The translations under genes and the position numbers were made by a program. The notes below the pieces were generated by a model. It was not told the DNA's origin, made no database searches, and saw only the letters and a list, made by a program, of their open reading frames with translations. DNA of 64,000 nt from Paraburkholderia sprentiae WSM5005. Lineage in GTDB: Bacteria > Pseudomonadota > Gammaproteobacteria > Burkholderiales > Burkholderiaceae. Within the stretch, counting starts at the first letter, position 1; each line of letters begins with the position of its first letter. Positions 54,738-64,000 of the stretch are shown one piece after another. Location of the stretch: assembly GCF_001865575.2 (NCBI RefSeq), contig NZ_CP017561.2, positions 2,418,001 to 2,482,000 on the forward strand, given 5' to 3'.

Positions 54738-55461
54738 TTGCCCAGCGGTCCGCGACGGCCGGCGCTGTTCGCACAGTGTCCGGGATGCGGGTGGATTGCG
54801 CGAGCGCAAGCGATAAACCGTTATTTTACTTGCGCCGGGGTCTGGTTGCTCGCCCTGAAAATGAGATGCAACAAGTTGCACGCACGAAGTCAGCACCCGG
54901 CAGGGACGTCGCCCACAGGCGCGTTCGGTCAAGGTCGGCTTCGACGGTAACGGAATTTTGGTAAAAAAGAATTTAACTTTCAGCTTCGCGTTTCCGGGTG
55001 GTATGACGCCCTGCTGGACGAAGCTGCGAGTCGCGAAAATACGGCGTGCGCCCGAGGCGTCTTGTAGAAAGTGCAAGACTTGGCGACGTCAAAAGAAGGC
55101 GAGACACCCCCAGCAGGAAAAGACGCGCCGCCTGCGCGAACTTCCCGTTGCGGCATGACCGCGGACTTCGGCCCTTCGCCCGCGCGCCCGTTTTGGCGCG
55201 CCGGCTTCACAGGACGAGGACTGATGAAGGTCTGCTGGCTAAACGCGGCGTGTCAGGCCATGATTTGAAGCCGTGTTCGCATGTGCCCTGCGGCACCGTG
55301 CCCGTTGTTATCGGGCCGGGCCCTCTCAGGCAATTCTCCCGCCATCTTTCCCGCTCCAGCGTGCTTGTGAAAACACAATAAGACGCGGCACGCCTGCCTT
55401 CTCCGCTCTCGCGACTGACAACCGCGCAGCTGGGCCGGCGAGGCCGCTCTGGAGCCGTTCA
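54738..55461 (+). other. rne leader region
   Basis: About 720 bases with no credible coding frame. It has AT-rich patches, for example TGGTAAAAAAGAATTTAACT around 54958, and small hairpins GCGCGCC/GGCGCGC at 55182-55201 and GCCCG/CGGGC near 55300. In E. coli a long rne leader mediates feedback control by RNase E; the same is plausible here. Confidence 0.55.
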
Positions 55462-58400
55462 ATGAAACGAATGTTGTTCAATGCGACGCAGCAGGAAGAG
55501 CTGCGCGTCGCCATCGTCGATGGGCAAAAACTCATCGATATCGACATCGAAACCGCCGGCCGCGAACAGCGCAAAGGCAATATTTACAAGGGCATCATCA
55601 CGCGCATCGAGCCGTCGCTCGAGGCCTGCTTCGTCAATTACGGCGAAGACCGTCACGGCTTCCTGCCGTTCAAGGAGGTCGCCCGCCAGTACTTCCGCGA
55701 TGGCGTCGATATGCGTTCCGCACGCATTCAGGACGCCCTCAAGGAAGGTCAGGAACTGATCGTCCAGGTCGAAAAGGAAGAGCGCGGCAACAAGGGCGCA
55801 GCCCTGACCACGTTCATCTCGCTCGCCGGCCGCTATCTGGTGCTGATGCCGAATAACCCGCGTGGTGGCGGTGTGTCGCGCCGGATCGAAGGCGACGACC
55901 GTCAGGAACTGCGCGAAACCATGGCGCAACTGCAACTGCCGGAAGGCATGAGCATCATCGCGCGCACGGCGGGGATCGGCCGCAGCGCCGAAGAGCTGCA
56001 GTGGGACCTGAATTACCTGATGCAACTATGGCGCGCGATCGAAGCCGCATCGCAAAGCGGCACGGCCGGCCAGCCGATGCTGATCTATCTCGAATCGAGC
56101 CTCGTGATTCGCGCGATTCGCGATTACTTCCAGCCGGATATCGGCGAAATCCTCATCGACACGACCGAAATCCATGACCAGGCGCGCGCCTTCATGGACA
56201 TCGTGATGCCGGACAACGTCGGCAAGGTGAAGCGCTACCACGACGACGTGCCGCTCTTTTCGCGCTTCCAGATCGAGCACCAGATCGAAACCGCGTACTC
56301 GCGGACCGTGCCGCTGCCGTCGGGCGGCGCGATCGTGATCGATCACACCGAGGCGCTCGTCGCGATCGACGTGAACTCGGCGCGCGCCACCAAAGGCGCG
56401 GACATCGAGGAAACGGCCGCGCGCACGAATCTCGAAGCCGCCGACGAAGTCGCCCGCCAGTTGCGTCTGCGCGATCTGGGCGGACTGATCGTGATCGACT
56501 TCATCGACATGGAATCGGCCAAGAGCCAGCGCGAAGTCGAACAGCGCCTGAAAGACGCGCTGAAGCACGACCGCGCCCGCGTGCAGATGGGCAAGATTTC
56601 GCGCTTTGGCCTGATGGAGCTGTCGCGTCAGCGTCTGCGTCCGGCCCTGTCCGAAGGCAGTCACGTTACGTGTCCGCGCTGTAACGGCACCGGTCACATC
56701 CGCGATACCGAATCGTCCGCGCTGCAAGTGATGCGGATCATTCAGGAAGAAGCGATGAAGGAAAACACCGCGGCGATCCACTGCCAGGTGCCGGTCGAAG
56801 TGACCGCCTTCCTGTTGAACGAGAAGCGCGCCGAAATCAACAAGATCGAGTCGCGCTTCAAGGTCAACGTCGTGCTGATCCCGAACAAGCACCTCGACAC
56901 GCCGCACTACAAGCTCGAGCGTCTGCGTCACGACGACGTGCGCCTCGACGATCCGCGCGCATCGTGGAAGATGGCCGAAGAAGCGGCCCGCGAGCTCGAA
57001 TCGGAAACCGGCTACAGCAAGCGCGCCGAGGAAGTGAAGCCGAAGCAGGAAGCGGCGGTCAAGGGCATCACGCCCGAGAAGCCGGCTCCGAGCGCGCCGG
57101 TCCGTCCGGTTGCAACCCCGGCTCCGCTCGCGGTGACGCCGGCCAGCGGCGGTTTCATCGGCTGGCTGAAGAATCTGTTCGGCATCCAGCCGGCTGCTCC
57201 AGCCCCCGCCGCGCCCGCTACGACCGACAAGCAGGCCCGTCCGCAACGCGGCGAGCGCACCGAGCGCGGTGAGCGCACGGGCGAGCGCGGCGGCGATCGC
57301 AACCGCAACCGCCGTGGCGGCGCGGGCGGCCGCGACGCCGCAGCGCGCGGCGAAGGCGTGAGCGGCGGCCGTCAGGCGCAAGCTCAGCAGCCGTCGCAGC
57401 GTCGCGAGGAACGCGAAGGCCGTGAGGCACGCGAGGGCCGCGCGCCGCGTGAACCGCGCGAGGTCCGAGAAGGCCGTGAACCGCGTGAGGCCCGTGAAGC
57501 ACGTGAACCGCGTGAAGCACGTGAACCGCGCGAGGGTCGCGAACGCGACACCCGCGGTGTCGAACGCGCGGAGGCCGTCGAAGGCACGGCACGCGCCGAG
57601 CGTCAGGAACGCGGTGAGCGTCGCGAGCGCGCGGAACGCGTCGAGCGTGGCGAGCGTCGCAAGCCGCAGGCGGAAGCCGCCGCGGCGCTGACGCAAACCG
57701 ACGCGCAAGCCGCCGACGAACTGGCGCGCAACCGCACCGAAGCGGTTGAAAACGGCGTGCCGGTCGATCAGGAAACGGTCGCACGTGACGGCGAAGAGCG
57801 CCGTCGTCGCCGTCGCGGCCGTCGTGGTGGCCGTCGCGAGCGTGAAGAGGACGTGAATGGCAACCTCGCGGCGGACGTCGCGGAAGCAGAAGGCGACAAC
57901 GTTGCGGCGAGCGACGAAGCGCCGCTGCGCGCGAAGCAGCCGGTCGAGCCCACGCGCGAGGTCGGCGAAGCGAAGGACGTGACGCCGGTCGAGGTGGTGG
58001 TCGCCGCTGTCGCAACCGAAAGCGTCGTCGTGACCGAACTGCATGCGGCAGCCGAAACGCCGACTCTCGCTGCGGAAAATGCCGCGAAGACCGAAAAGAT
58101 CGTGCCGGTCGAAGAGGCTCCGGTGGCGTCGATCGAACCGGTGGAAGCGACGATTGAAGCGCCGGCGCGAGCAGAGCAGGCCGCGCGCGAACCGGTCGCG
58201 CCGGTTGCTCCGGTCGAACCGGCCGCGCATGCCGAGTCACCGTCTGTCGAGCCGGCCGCGGCACTACAGCCGGCCGCCCCGACCGAACCGCAAACCGCTC
58301 CGGCGGCGCTCGACGTCGCGGCTCCAGCCACGATCGTCGAGACACCGGCAGGCGAGCCAGCACCGCAAGCCGAGATCGTCGAACCGCACCCGGTCGTCGC

Positions 58401-58680
58401 CACGGAACCCGCCGTGGTCGAACCGGCGCCCGTCGCTGCGGCCCCGCAGCCGGCTCCCGTGCGCAGCGCCACGCCCGCGGCATCGGCCGACGCATTGCAG
58501 CCGATCCTCGAGCAGGCCGGCTTGACCTGGGTAAACACCGACGCCGACAAGCTGCGCGCCGCGCAGGAAGCGGCGGCGCGGACGGTCAAGCCGCCGCGCG
58601 TGATCCGTGAGCGCAAGGCCCTGCCCGCAGTCGACAACACGCCGATGCAACAGGTCGAAACGATCAAGCGTCCGCAGTAA
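55462..58680 (+). CDS. rne: Ribonuclease E
   Basis: A 1072-residue single-strand endonuclease that initiates mRNA decay and matures rRNA and tRNA. The catalytic half (1-530) holds the S1 domain, the RNase H-like and DNase I-like parts with [18 protein letters not shown] and [18 protein letters not shown], and the Zn-link [10 protein letters not shown] (Cys404, Cys407). A short amphipathic stretch [13 protein letters not shown] at about 563-575 sits where E. coli has its membrane-binding segment A. An Arg/Glu-rich repeat region covers about 592-745, a Val/Ala/Glu/Pro-rich region follows, and the last 60 residues contain a conserved-looking motif [19 protein letters not shown]. Confidence 0.96.
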   Translation: MKRMLFNATQQEELRVAIVDGQKLIDIDIETAGREQRKGNIYKGIITRIEPSLEACFVNYGEDRHGFLPFKEVARQYFRDGVDMRSARIQDALKEGQELIVQVEKEERGNKGAALTTFISLAGRYLVLMPNNPRGGGVSRRIEGDDRQELRETMAQLQLPEGMSIIARTAGIGRSAEELQWDLNYLMQLWRAIEAASQSGTAGQPMLIYLESSLVIRAIRDYFQPDIGEILIDTTEIHDQARAFMDIVMPDNVGKVKRYHDDVPLFSRFQIEHQIETAYSRTVPLPSGGAIVIDHTEALVAIDVNSARATKGADIEETAARTNLEAADEVARQLRLRDLGGLIVIDFIDMESAKSQREVEQRLKDALKHDRARVQMGKISRFGLMELSRQRLRPALSEGSHVTCPRCNGTGHIRDTESSALQVMRIIQEEAMKENTAAIHCQVPVEVTAFLLNEKRAEINKIESRFKVNVVLIPNKHLDTPHYKLERLRHDDVRLDDPRASWKMAEEAARELESETGYSKRAEEVKPKQEAAVKGITPEKPAPSAPVRPVATPAPLAVTPASGGFIGWLKNLFGIQPAAPAPAAPATTDKQARPQRGERTERGERTGERGGDRNRNRRGGAGGRDAAARGEGVSGGRQAQAQQPSQRREEREGREAREGRAPREPREVREGREPREAREAREPREAREPREGRERDTRGVERAEAVEGTARAERQERGERRERAERVERGERRKPQAEAAAALTQTDAQAADELARNRTEAVENGVPVDQETVARDGEERRRRRRGRRGGRREREEDVNGNLAADVAEAEGDNVAASDEAPLRAKQPVEPTREVGEAKDVTPVEVVVAAVATESVVVTELHAAAETPTLAAENAAKTEKIVPVEEAPVASIEPVEATIEAPARAEQAAREPVAPVAPVEPAAHAESPSVEPAAALQPAAPTEPQTAPAALDVAAPATIVETPAGEPAPQAEIVEPHPVVATEPAVVEPAPVAAAPQPAPVRSATPAASADALQPILEQAGLTWVNTDADKLRAAQEAAARTVKPPRVIRERKALPAVDNTPMQQVETIKRPQ
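57409..57550 (+). repeat. Arg/Glu-coding degenerate repeat in rne
   Basis: An 18-base unit like CGTGAAGCACGTGAACCG recurs with variation, twice exactly, and encodes REAREP-type hexapeptides in the RNase E scaffold region. It is part of the coding sequence. Confidence 0.7.
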
Positions 58681-58698
58681 GCCGCGTCGTTGTCCGTG

Positions 58699-58731
58699 AA
58701 AAAGCCCGCCCTTTCCGGCGGGCTTTTTCTT
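58699..58731 (+). terminator. Terminator of rne
   Basis: A perfect 12-bp stem AAAAAGCCCGCC/GGCGGGCTTTTT with a 6-base loop and a T-rich tail, 19 bases past the stop. Confidence 0.92.
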
Positions 58732-58824
58732 TTGGCGGCCTTTCGTGGCCGCGGGCTGCGTCTTGCCGCTCCCCGTATACCCCGACAGCGTCCGCCGCAC
58801 ACCTGCCGCCGCGGGCATTTCCGA

Positions 58825-58830
58825 TAGAAT
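58825..58830 (+). promoter_or_regulatory. Candidate -10 of moaA
   Basis: TAGAAT lies 42 bases before the moaA ATG. No good -35 is present 16-18 bases upstream. Confidence 0.3.
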
Positions 58831-58871
58831 CAATCATCCGCTGTCCGTTCAAGCACCTGACGAAGCATTTC

Positions 58872-59972
58872 ATGTCCCGACGCATCATCCCCGTTGCCGA
58901 TCTCAGCGCGGCGCCGGTCATCACGGGCCCAGCGCAGACGCCTACCGGCGTGCTGCAGGATGCGCTCGCGCGTCCGTTGCGCGATCTGCGCATCTCGGTG
59001 ACCGACCGTTGCAACTTCCGCTGCGTCTACTGCATGCCGCGCGCGGTATTCGACAAGGACTATGCGTTCCTGCCGCACAGCGCGCTGTTGAGCTTCGAAG
59101 AGATCGAGCGGCTCGCGCAGTCGTTCGTCGCGCATGGCGTGGAAAAAATTCGCCTGACCGGCGGCGAGCCGCTGCTGCGTAAGAACCTCGAATTCCTGAT
59201 CGAGCGGCTCGCCCGGTTGACCACGCCCGCGGGCCGTCCGCTCGACCTCACGCTGACCACCAACGGGTCGCTGCTCGCGCGCAAGGTGCGCAGCTTGAAG
59301 GACGCCGGCCTCACGCGCGTGACGGTCAGCCTCGACGCGCTCGACGACGCGCTGTTTCGCCGCATGAACGACGCCGACTTCGCGGTCGCCGACGTGCTCG
59401 ACGGCATCGCCGCCGCGCATGCGGCCGGGCTCGCGCCGGTCAAGGTGAACATGGTCGTCAAACACGGCACCAACGACGGTGAAATCCTGCCCATGGCGCG
59501 TCATTTCAAGGGCACGGGCTCGGTGCTGCGCTTCATCGAATACATGGACGTCGGCACCTCGAACGGCTGGAACATGACCGAAGTGCTGCCTTCCGCCGAC
59601 GTCGTCACGCGCATCGCCGAGCATTTCCCGCTCGTCCCGCTCGAAGCGCACAGTGCCGCCGAAACCGCCCAGCGCTGGGGCTATGTGGACGGCGGCGGCG
59701 AGATCGGCGTCATTTCGAGCGTCACGCGCGCGTTCTGCGGCAACTGCACGCGCGCGCGTTTGTCGACCGAGGGCAAGCTGTACCTGTGCCTGTTCGCCTC
59801 GACCGGTCATGATCTGCGCGCGCTGTTGCGCGGCGGCGCGAGCGATGCCGAGATCGCCACCGCCATCGCCGAGATCTGGCAGGGCCGCGCCGACCGCTAC
59901 TCGCAGCTGCGCGGCACCCAGCCGGGCGAGCCGGTGGGGCGGCGCGTCGAAATGTCTTACATCGGCGGCTGA
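58872..59972 (+). CDS. moaA: GTP 3',8-cyclase
   Basis: A 366-residue radical SAM enzyme that starts molybdenum cofactor synthesis from GTP. The N-terminal SAM cluster is CNFRCVYC (Cys47, 51, 54) and the C-terminal cluster motif is [19 protein letters not shown]; the C-terminal Gly-Gly is present in EMSYIGG. A 35-residue N-terminal stretch precedes the family core. It is followed by mobA after 11 bases and by moeA. Confidence 0.96.
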   Translation: MSRRIIPVADLSAAPVITGPAQTPTGVLQDALARPLRDLRISVTDRCNFRCVYCMPRAVFDKDYAFLPHSALLSFEEIERLAQSFVAHGVEKIRLTGGEPLLRKNLEFLIERLARLTTPAGRPLDLTLTTNGSLLARKVRSLKDAGLTRVTVSLDALDDALFRRMNDADFAVADVLDGIAAAHAAGLAPVKVNMVVKHGTNDGEILPMARHFKGTGSVLRFIEYMDVGTSNGWNMTEVLPSADVVTRIAEHFPLVPLEAHSAAETAQRWGYVDGGGEIGVISSVTRAFCGNCTRARLSTEGKLYLCLFASTGHDLRALLRGGASDAEIATAIAEIWQGRADRYSQLRGTQPGEPVGRRVEMSYIGG

Positions 59973-59983
59973 GCCGCCAAAAC

Positions 59984-60610
59984 ATGTCCATTACCCGCGA
60001 ACAGATCACCGGCCTCGTGCTCGCGGGCGGGCGTGGCGCGCGCATGGGCGGCGTCGACAAGGGGCTGCAGCCGCTTCATGGCCAAGCCCTCGCCGCTCAC
60101 GTGCTGCGGCGCCTCGCGCCGCAGACCGGCGCGCTCGTGATCAGCGCGAACCGCCATCCCGACACCTATGCGGCGCTCGGCTTACCGTATCGCGCGACGC
60201 TGGTCGCCGACACGCTTCCCGACTTCCCCGGCCCGCTCGCCGGCATGCTCGCCGGATTGCGCGCCGCCGGCACGGCATACTTGCTGAGCGCGCCCTGCGA
60301 TTCGCCGTGGCTGCCTGCCGACCTCGCCGCGCGCCTCGCGCATGCGCTCGACGCGAACGACGCCGACATCGCCACCGTCGCGACCGTCGACGCCCATGGC
60401 GAAACCTCGCTGCACCCGGTGTTCGCGCTGATGCGCAGCACCGCCGCAGACGACCTGGCAGCTTTTCTGGCCACCGGCGAGCGCAAGGTGCGCGCGTGGT
60501 ACGCGCGCCACAAGACGGTCGAAGTCGTCTTTACCGACGAGCACGCGTTTTACAATGCCAACTCGTTACAAGAACTCGCCGACCTCGAACGTCACCGAGG
60601 CCCCGGCTGA
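59984..60610 (+). CDS. mobA: Molybdenum cofactor guanylyltransferase
   Basis: A 208-residue enzyme that adds GMP to molybdopterin. The nucleotidyltransferase motif is GLVLAGGRGARMGGVDKGLQ, followed by SANRHPDTY and APCDSPWLPADLA. It sits between moaA and moeA; the intervals are 11 and 61 bases, consistent with one operon. Confidence 0.94.
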   Translation: MSITREQITGLVLAGGRGARMGGVDKGLQPLHGQALAAHVLRRLAPQTGALVISANRHPDTYAALGLPYRATLVADTLPDFPGPLAGMLAGLRAAGTAYLLSAPCDSPWLPADLAARLAHALDANDADIATVATVDAHGETSLHPVFALMRSTAADDLAAFLATGERKVRAWYARHKTVEVVFTDEHAFYNANSLQELADLERHRGPG

Positions 60611-60671
60611 CATCCGCTCCGGCAGCACGGCAACAGCCGCGCCTGTCTCCGGTCGCGACGCCCCGCCATTC

Positions 60672-61988
60672 ATGACCACGCTCAACGACTTTTCCCGCTG
60701 CGTCGCGCAGTACGATCCTCATGCGCTACCCGTCCCGGCCGCTCAGGCGATTGTCCGGCAGTGGGCGACGCCGGTCGCGGCCATCGAGCGCGTGGCGTTG
60801 CGCGATGCGCTCGAACGCGTGCTCGCCGCCGACATCGTGTCGCCGATCGACGTACCCGCGCACGACAACTCCGCGATGGACGGCTACGCGTTCAACCACG
60901 CGGCGCTCGCCGGCGCGATGCGAGGCGGCGCGAGCCGTGTCGAGCTGACGGTCGCCGGCAAGGCGCTCGCCGGCCATCCGTTCGCGGGCCGCGTCGCGGC
61001 AAAGCAGTGCGTGCGCGTGATGACGGGCGCCTGCATGCCCGCCGGCTGCGACACCGTCGTGCCGCAGGAACGGGTGGAGCGCGACAGCGCGGATTCACCG
61101 TCGATCCGCTTCGCGGCCAGCGCGATCGCGGCGGGCGCGAATTGCCGCCGCGCCGGCGAAGATCTCGCGCGCGGACACGTCGCGCTGCATGCCGGGCGCA
61201 TCGTGCGCGCGTCGGACCTCGGTCTGCTCGCGTCGCTCGGAATCGGCGAAGTCAGCGTGCGGCGGCGTCTGCGCGTCGCGTTCTTGTCGACCGGCGATGA
61301 ACTGCGCTCGCTCGGCGAACCGCTCGACGCCGGCTCGGTCTACGACAGCAACCGCTACACGCTGTTTGCGATGCTGCGTCGCCTGAACGTCGACATGCTC
61401 GATCTCGGCGTCGTGCGCGACGAGCCGGCCGCGCTCGAAGCCGCGCTGCGCAGTGGCGCGGCCAATGCCGACGTGGTGCTGACCTCGGGCGGCGTATCGG
61501 TCGGCGAAGCGGACTTCACGAAGCAACTGCTGCAGACCTTCGGGGACGTCGCCTTCTGGAGCCTCGCGATGCGCCCTGGCCGGCCGCTCGCGTTCGGCCG
61601 CCTGTGGTCCGGCGCACAGGCGGGACTCGGCAAACCTGCGCTATTCTTCGGGCTGCCCGGCAATCCGGTCGCCGTGATGGTGACGTTCTATCAGATCGTG
61701 CGCGAAGCGCTGCTGCTGATGGCCGGCGCGACGCCGCAGCCGCTGCCGGTGATTCACGCGACGAGCCGTGTGGCGATGGGCAAGCGCGCGGGCCGCACCG
61801 AATTCCAGCGCGGCATCGCCGAACAGGACGCGCACGGACACTGGCACGTGCGCCCGACCGGGTCGCAAAGCTCGGGCGTGCTGAGTTCGATGAGCGAAGC
61901 GAACTGCTTCATCGTGCTCGGGCACGACGAGGGCGACATCGACGTCGGCGAACGCGTGTCGATCATGCTGTTCGACGGTCTCATCTGA
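60672..61988 (+). CDS. moeA: Molybdopterin molybdenumtransferase
   Basis: A 438-residue enzyme that inserts molybdate into adenylylated molybdopterin. The signature PAHDNSAMDGYAF is near residue 60, the MoaB/Mog-like domain has VLTSGGVSVGEADF, and GLPGNPVAVMVTF is present. The start at ATG 60672 gives MTTLNDFSRCV; the frame is open to an ATG at 60555 inside mobA, which would add 39 low-complexity residues. Confidence 0.94.
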   Translation: MTTLNDFSRCVAQYDPHALPVPAAQAIVRQWATPVAAIERVALRDALERVLAADIVSPIDVPAHDNSAMDGYAFNHAALAGAMRGGASRVELTVAGKALAGHPFAGRVAAKQCVRVMTGACMPAGCDTVVPQERVERDSADSPSIRFAASAIAAGANCRRAGEDLARGHVALHAGRIVRASDLGLLASLGIGEVSVRRRLRVAFLSTGDELRSLGEPLDAGSVYDSNRYTLFAMLRRLNVDMLDLGVVRDEPAALEAALRSGAANADVVLTSGGVSVGEADFTKQLLQTFGDVAFWSLAMRPGRPLAFGRLWSGAQAGLGKPALFFGLPGNPVAVMVTFYQIVREALLLMAGATPQPLPVIHATSRVAMGKRAGRTEFQRGIAEQDAHGHWHVRPTGSQSSGVLSSMSEANCFIVLGHDEGDIDVGERVSIMLFDGLI

Positions 61989-62103
61989 CGTCACCCGCGG
62001 CGCATCTCACGCACATGGTCGGCATAAGATCGGCACCACACCCGCGCACCTCATCGACACTCCACCCACTATCACTACTACGACACACTGGGGTTTGACT
62101 TAC

Positions 62104-62379
62104 ATGAAAAAACAGATCTCGTTCATCGCACCCGGGCAGACGGCCAAAGCGCTGATCCTCGTGTATCTGACGTTCTCGGTGCCGATCGTGCTGCTCGGCG
62201 TCGTGGTCGCGTTCGTGCGCTATGGCTCGGTCGAGCTCAGCACGGTGTTCAGCGCGCTGCTGCTGAACGCGATCCTCGGCTTCGTGCTGTTGTGGATCGC
62301 GTGCCACGCATACAACTGGGTCGCGTCGCGCTTCGGTGGCATCGAGATCCATCTGGCCGACACACCGGAAGAAGCGTAA
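62104..62379 (+). CDS. Small membrane protein of unknown function
   Basis: A 91-residue protein with two hydrophobic helices (about 15-38 and 47-70) after a basic N-terminus, and an acidic end. I recognise no family. It starts with MKKQISFIAPGQTAK; a TTG three codons upstream is less likely. It follows moeA by 115 bases and is convergent with rmuC. The hydrophobic pattern suggests an inner-membrane hairpin. Confidence 0.65.
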   Translation: MKKQISFIAPGQTAKALILVYLTFSVPIVLLGVVVAFVRYGSVELSTVFSALLLNAILGFVLLWIACHAYNWVASRFGGIEIHLADTPEEA

Positions 62380-62433
62380 TGCCCGCGACGATCCGCGCGG
62401 CCACGCCCGGCCCGAATTCCAGCGCCTCGCCCC

Positions 62434-63882
62434 TCATTGCTCGTCAGGCTCCTGGCCCGACAGCGCATCCCCGAGCAACCCGCTCGCCTCGTCGCCAGGT
62501 AACGCCTCGACGTCGCGCAGCTTGCGGTTCATCACGCGCGTGCGGGTTTCCGCAGCCTCGATAGAACGCGTGACGGTTTCGAGCTGCGCCTTGGTCTTCG
62601 CGAGCACGTCGCCGAATTTACCGAACTCCGTCTTCACCGCGCCGAGCACCTGCCAGACCTCGCTCGAACGCTTTTCGATCGCGAGCGTGCGGAAGCCCAT
62701 CTGCAAGCTATTGAGCAACGCGGTCAACGTGGTCGGCCCCGCAATCGTCACGCGATAGTCGCGCTGTAGCAGGTCCGAGAGCCCCGGCCGGCGCAGCACC
62801 TCCGCGTATAGGCCTTCGGTCGGCAGGAACAGCAGCGCGAAGTCGGTCGTATGCGGCGGCGCCACGTACTTCTCCGCGATGGCGCGCGCCTCCGCGCGGA
62901 TGCGCGCTTCGAGCGCGCGCGATGCTTCTTCGACCGCGACCGGTTCGGCGCGCTCCTGTGCTTCGATCAGCCGCTCGTAATCCTCGCGCGGGAATTTGGC
63001 GTCGATCGGCAGCCAGACCGGCGTATTCGCGCCGCCGGGCTCCGTGCGCCCCGGCAGCCGAATCGCGAACTCCACGCGATCGGCGCTCTTCGGCACCGTC
63101 GCGACGTTCTTCGCGTATTGATCGGGGGTCAGCAGCTGTTCGAGCAACGCTTCGAGCTGCACTTCGCCCCACGTGCCGCGCGTCTTCACGTTGGTCAGCA
63201 CGCGCTTCAGATCGCCGACGCCGGCCGCCAGCGTCTGCATTTCGCCGAGGCCGCGATGCACCTGTTCGAGCCGGTCGGACACGAGCTTGAACGATTCGCC
63301 AAGACGCTGTTCGAGCGTCGCGTGCAGTTTTTCGTCGACGGTACGACGCATCTCCTCGAGCCGCGTTGCGTTGTTCGCCTCGATGTCCTTCAGACGCTGC
63401 TCGATCGTCGCGCGCACTTCGGCGAAGCGCCGGTCGTTCGCCTCGATCAGTTGCCCGAGTTGCAGGCTCAGCGTGTCGCCGAACTGCTTCAGTGAGCGGC
63501 CCTGCTCGTCGCGCGCCTGCTGCGCCTGTGCCTGCAGGCTGTGACGCACGGCGTCGAGCTGGTGCGCAAAGCCGTCGATCTTCCCGCCCTGCACCGTCGT
63601 CATGCTGCTGAACTGCGCGGCGAGCGTCTGCTGAAAATGCGCGAAGCCGCCGCTTTGCTCGGTGCGCGACACGCGCGCGGTCTCGGCGATGTCGTTGCGC
63701 AGCTGCCGCTCGAGCCGCTCGGCGGTATGCACCTGGGCGTCGACGACGGCATCGACGCGTTCGTTCAGCATCTCGAACTGCTCGTGCTGCGCCGTGCGGT
63801 CGTGACCGCGTAGCAGTAACGCCAGTGCGATCGCGAGAGCGACCGCCAGCACCGCGACGGCCGCCACCAGAATCATCGTCAT
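62434..63882 (-). CDS. rmuC: DNA recombination protein RmuC
   Basis: A 482-residue protein that limits rearrangements at inverted repeats in E. coli. An N-terminal membrane helix (4-25) is followed by a long coiled coil (about 30-225), then the nuclease-like RmuC domain (VKTRGTWGEVQLEALLEQLL, LPIDAKFPREDYERL, FLPTEGLYAEVL). Its ATG overlaps the stop of the upstream gene by ATGA. Confidence 0.94.
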   Translation of the reverse strand: MTMILVAAVAVLAVALAIALALLLRGHDRTAQHEQFEMLNERVDAVVDAQVHTAERLERQLRNDIAETARVSRTEQSGGFAHFQQTLAAQFSSMTTVQGGKIDGFAHQLDAVRHSLQAQAQQARDEQGRSLKQFGDTLSLQLGQLIEANDRRFAEVRATIEQRLKDIEANNATRLEEMRRTVDEKLHATLEQRLGESFKLVSDRLEQVHRGLGEMQTLAAGVGDLKRVLTNVKTRGTWGEVQLEALLEQLLTPDQYAKNVATVPKSADRVEFAIRLPGRTEPGGANTPVWLPIDAKFPREDYERLIEAQERAEPVAVEEASRALEARIRAEARAIAEKYVAPPHTTDFALLFLPTEGLYAEVLRRPGLSDLLQRDYRVTIAGPTTLTALLNSLQMGFRTLAIEKRSSEVWQVLGAVKTEFGKFGDVLAKTKAQLETVTRSIEAAETRTRVMNRKLRDVEALPGDEASGLLGDALSGQEPDEQ

Positions 63883-64000
63883 GAACGCGCCTTGCCGAGC
63901 ACGTCGGGGTTGATCGGATTGGGCGGTTGACCCGCGCGCGGTCCTACGCCGAGGCCGGCGATCAGGTTGTCCGCGGCGAGATTCGCCATCGCGCGGCGGG
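63879..64000 (-). CDS. 2-hydroxyacid dehydrogenase, C-terminal fragment (runs off the window)
   Basis: The last 39 codons of a gene continuing beyond the right edge. The sequence contains ANLAADNLIAGLGVGPRAGQ and ends in LGKARS, which fits the C-terminus of GhrB-like glyoxylate/hydroxypyruvate reductases. Its stop overlaps the rmuC start. Identity rests on this short end only. Confidence 0.55.
   Translation of the reverse strand, partial: RRAMANLAADNLIAGLGVGPRAGQPPNPINPDVLGKARS

Noticed and set aside
54958..55158. Small frame (66 residues) in the rne leader
   Set aside because: Basic, without a ribosome binding site or recognised motif; more likely untranslated leader.
57409..57550. CRISPR-like short repeats
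   Set aside because: The units are degenerate, contiguous and in frame within rne, without spacers; they encode Arg/Glu repeats.
56026..58230. A 734-residue minus-strand frame opposite rne
   Set aside because: Repetitive Arg/Phe/Ala-rich shadow of the RNase E Arg/Glu-rich region; no family resemblance.
1..64000. Biosynthetic cluster, toxin-antitoxin system, prophage or defence island
   Set aside because: No integrase, transposase, restriction, Cas, NRPS/PKS or toxin-like genes were seen; gene content is core metabolism and cell maintenance.

Overview
The window is a stretch of core chromosome from a high-GC betaproteobacterium, almost certainly Burkholderia sensu lato (Paraburkholderia, Caballeronia or Burkholderia). 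The reasons are the strong G/C bias at third codon positions, which makes long shadow frames opposite nearly every gene, and several gene orders: plsX-fabHDG-acpP-fabF running into rpoE-rseA-mucB-mucD, lepA-lepB-rnc-era-recO-pdxJ-acpS-nagZ, the EarP/EF-P pair, and uvrC-pgsA-tRNA-Gly-tRNA-Cys. I saw no insertion sequence, prophage, CRISPR array or integron.

Layout. 1-6.8 kb: an outward-facing promoter at the left edge, an MFS transporter, mltD-gloB, and the divergent yafS-like/rnhA/dnaQ group followed by tRNA-Val. 7-17 kb: an accessory-looking segment with two paralogous ABC half-transporters, two unrecognised or poorly known membrane proteins, a GT4 glycosyltransferase, and the trehalose pair otsB-otsA. 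17-21 kb: a copper delivery operon for cytochrome oxidase (SCO, PCu(A)C, CtaG-type), an ElaA-type acetyltransferase and a TraB/GumN-like protein. 21-27 kb: uvrC-pgsA and three tRNAs, then EarP and EF-P. 27-29.3 kb: a CsbD-like stress gene under a good sigma-54 promoter, next to a response regulator of the sigma-54 activator family whose key motifs are altered. 29.4-37.8 kb: the lepA-to-nagZ operon. 38-42 kb: the rpoE envelope-stress operon. 42-50 kb: the fatty acid/phospholipid cluster with rpmF and yceD. 50-58.7 kb: maf, an RsmI-like methyltransferase, sppA, a Rieske protein, a HAD phosphatase and rluC, then divergent rne. 58.8-64 kb: molybdenum cofactor genes moaA-mobA-moeA, a small membrane protein, rmuC, and the 3' end of a 2-hydroxyacid dehydrogenase.

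How the genes work together. Three groups are tight functional units: envelope stress (sigma-E, anti-sigma, MucB, DegP-type protease), lipid synthesis (malonyl transfer, condensation, ketoreduction, ACP, PlsX, plus AcpS 14 kb away), and copper loading of terminal oxidase. Translation and RNA quality genes recur throughout (efp/earP, lepA, era, rnc, rne, rluC, rpmF, yceD). Several nucleic-acid enzymes here (UvrC, RNase III, RecO, RNase E) carry long low-complexity inserts or tails not found in the E. coli proteins. The most interesting observations are the sigma-54 promoter/degenerate activator pair at 27.5-29.3 kb, a long imperfect stem just upstream of rnc that could be an RNase III autoregulation site, a roughly 720-nt candidate leader on rne, and a four-copy 9-bp repeat plus a hairpin in front of rpoE.
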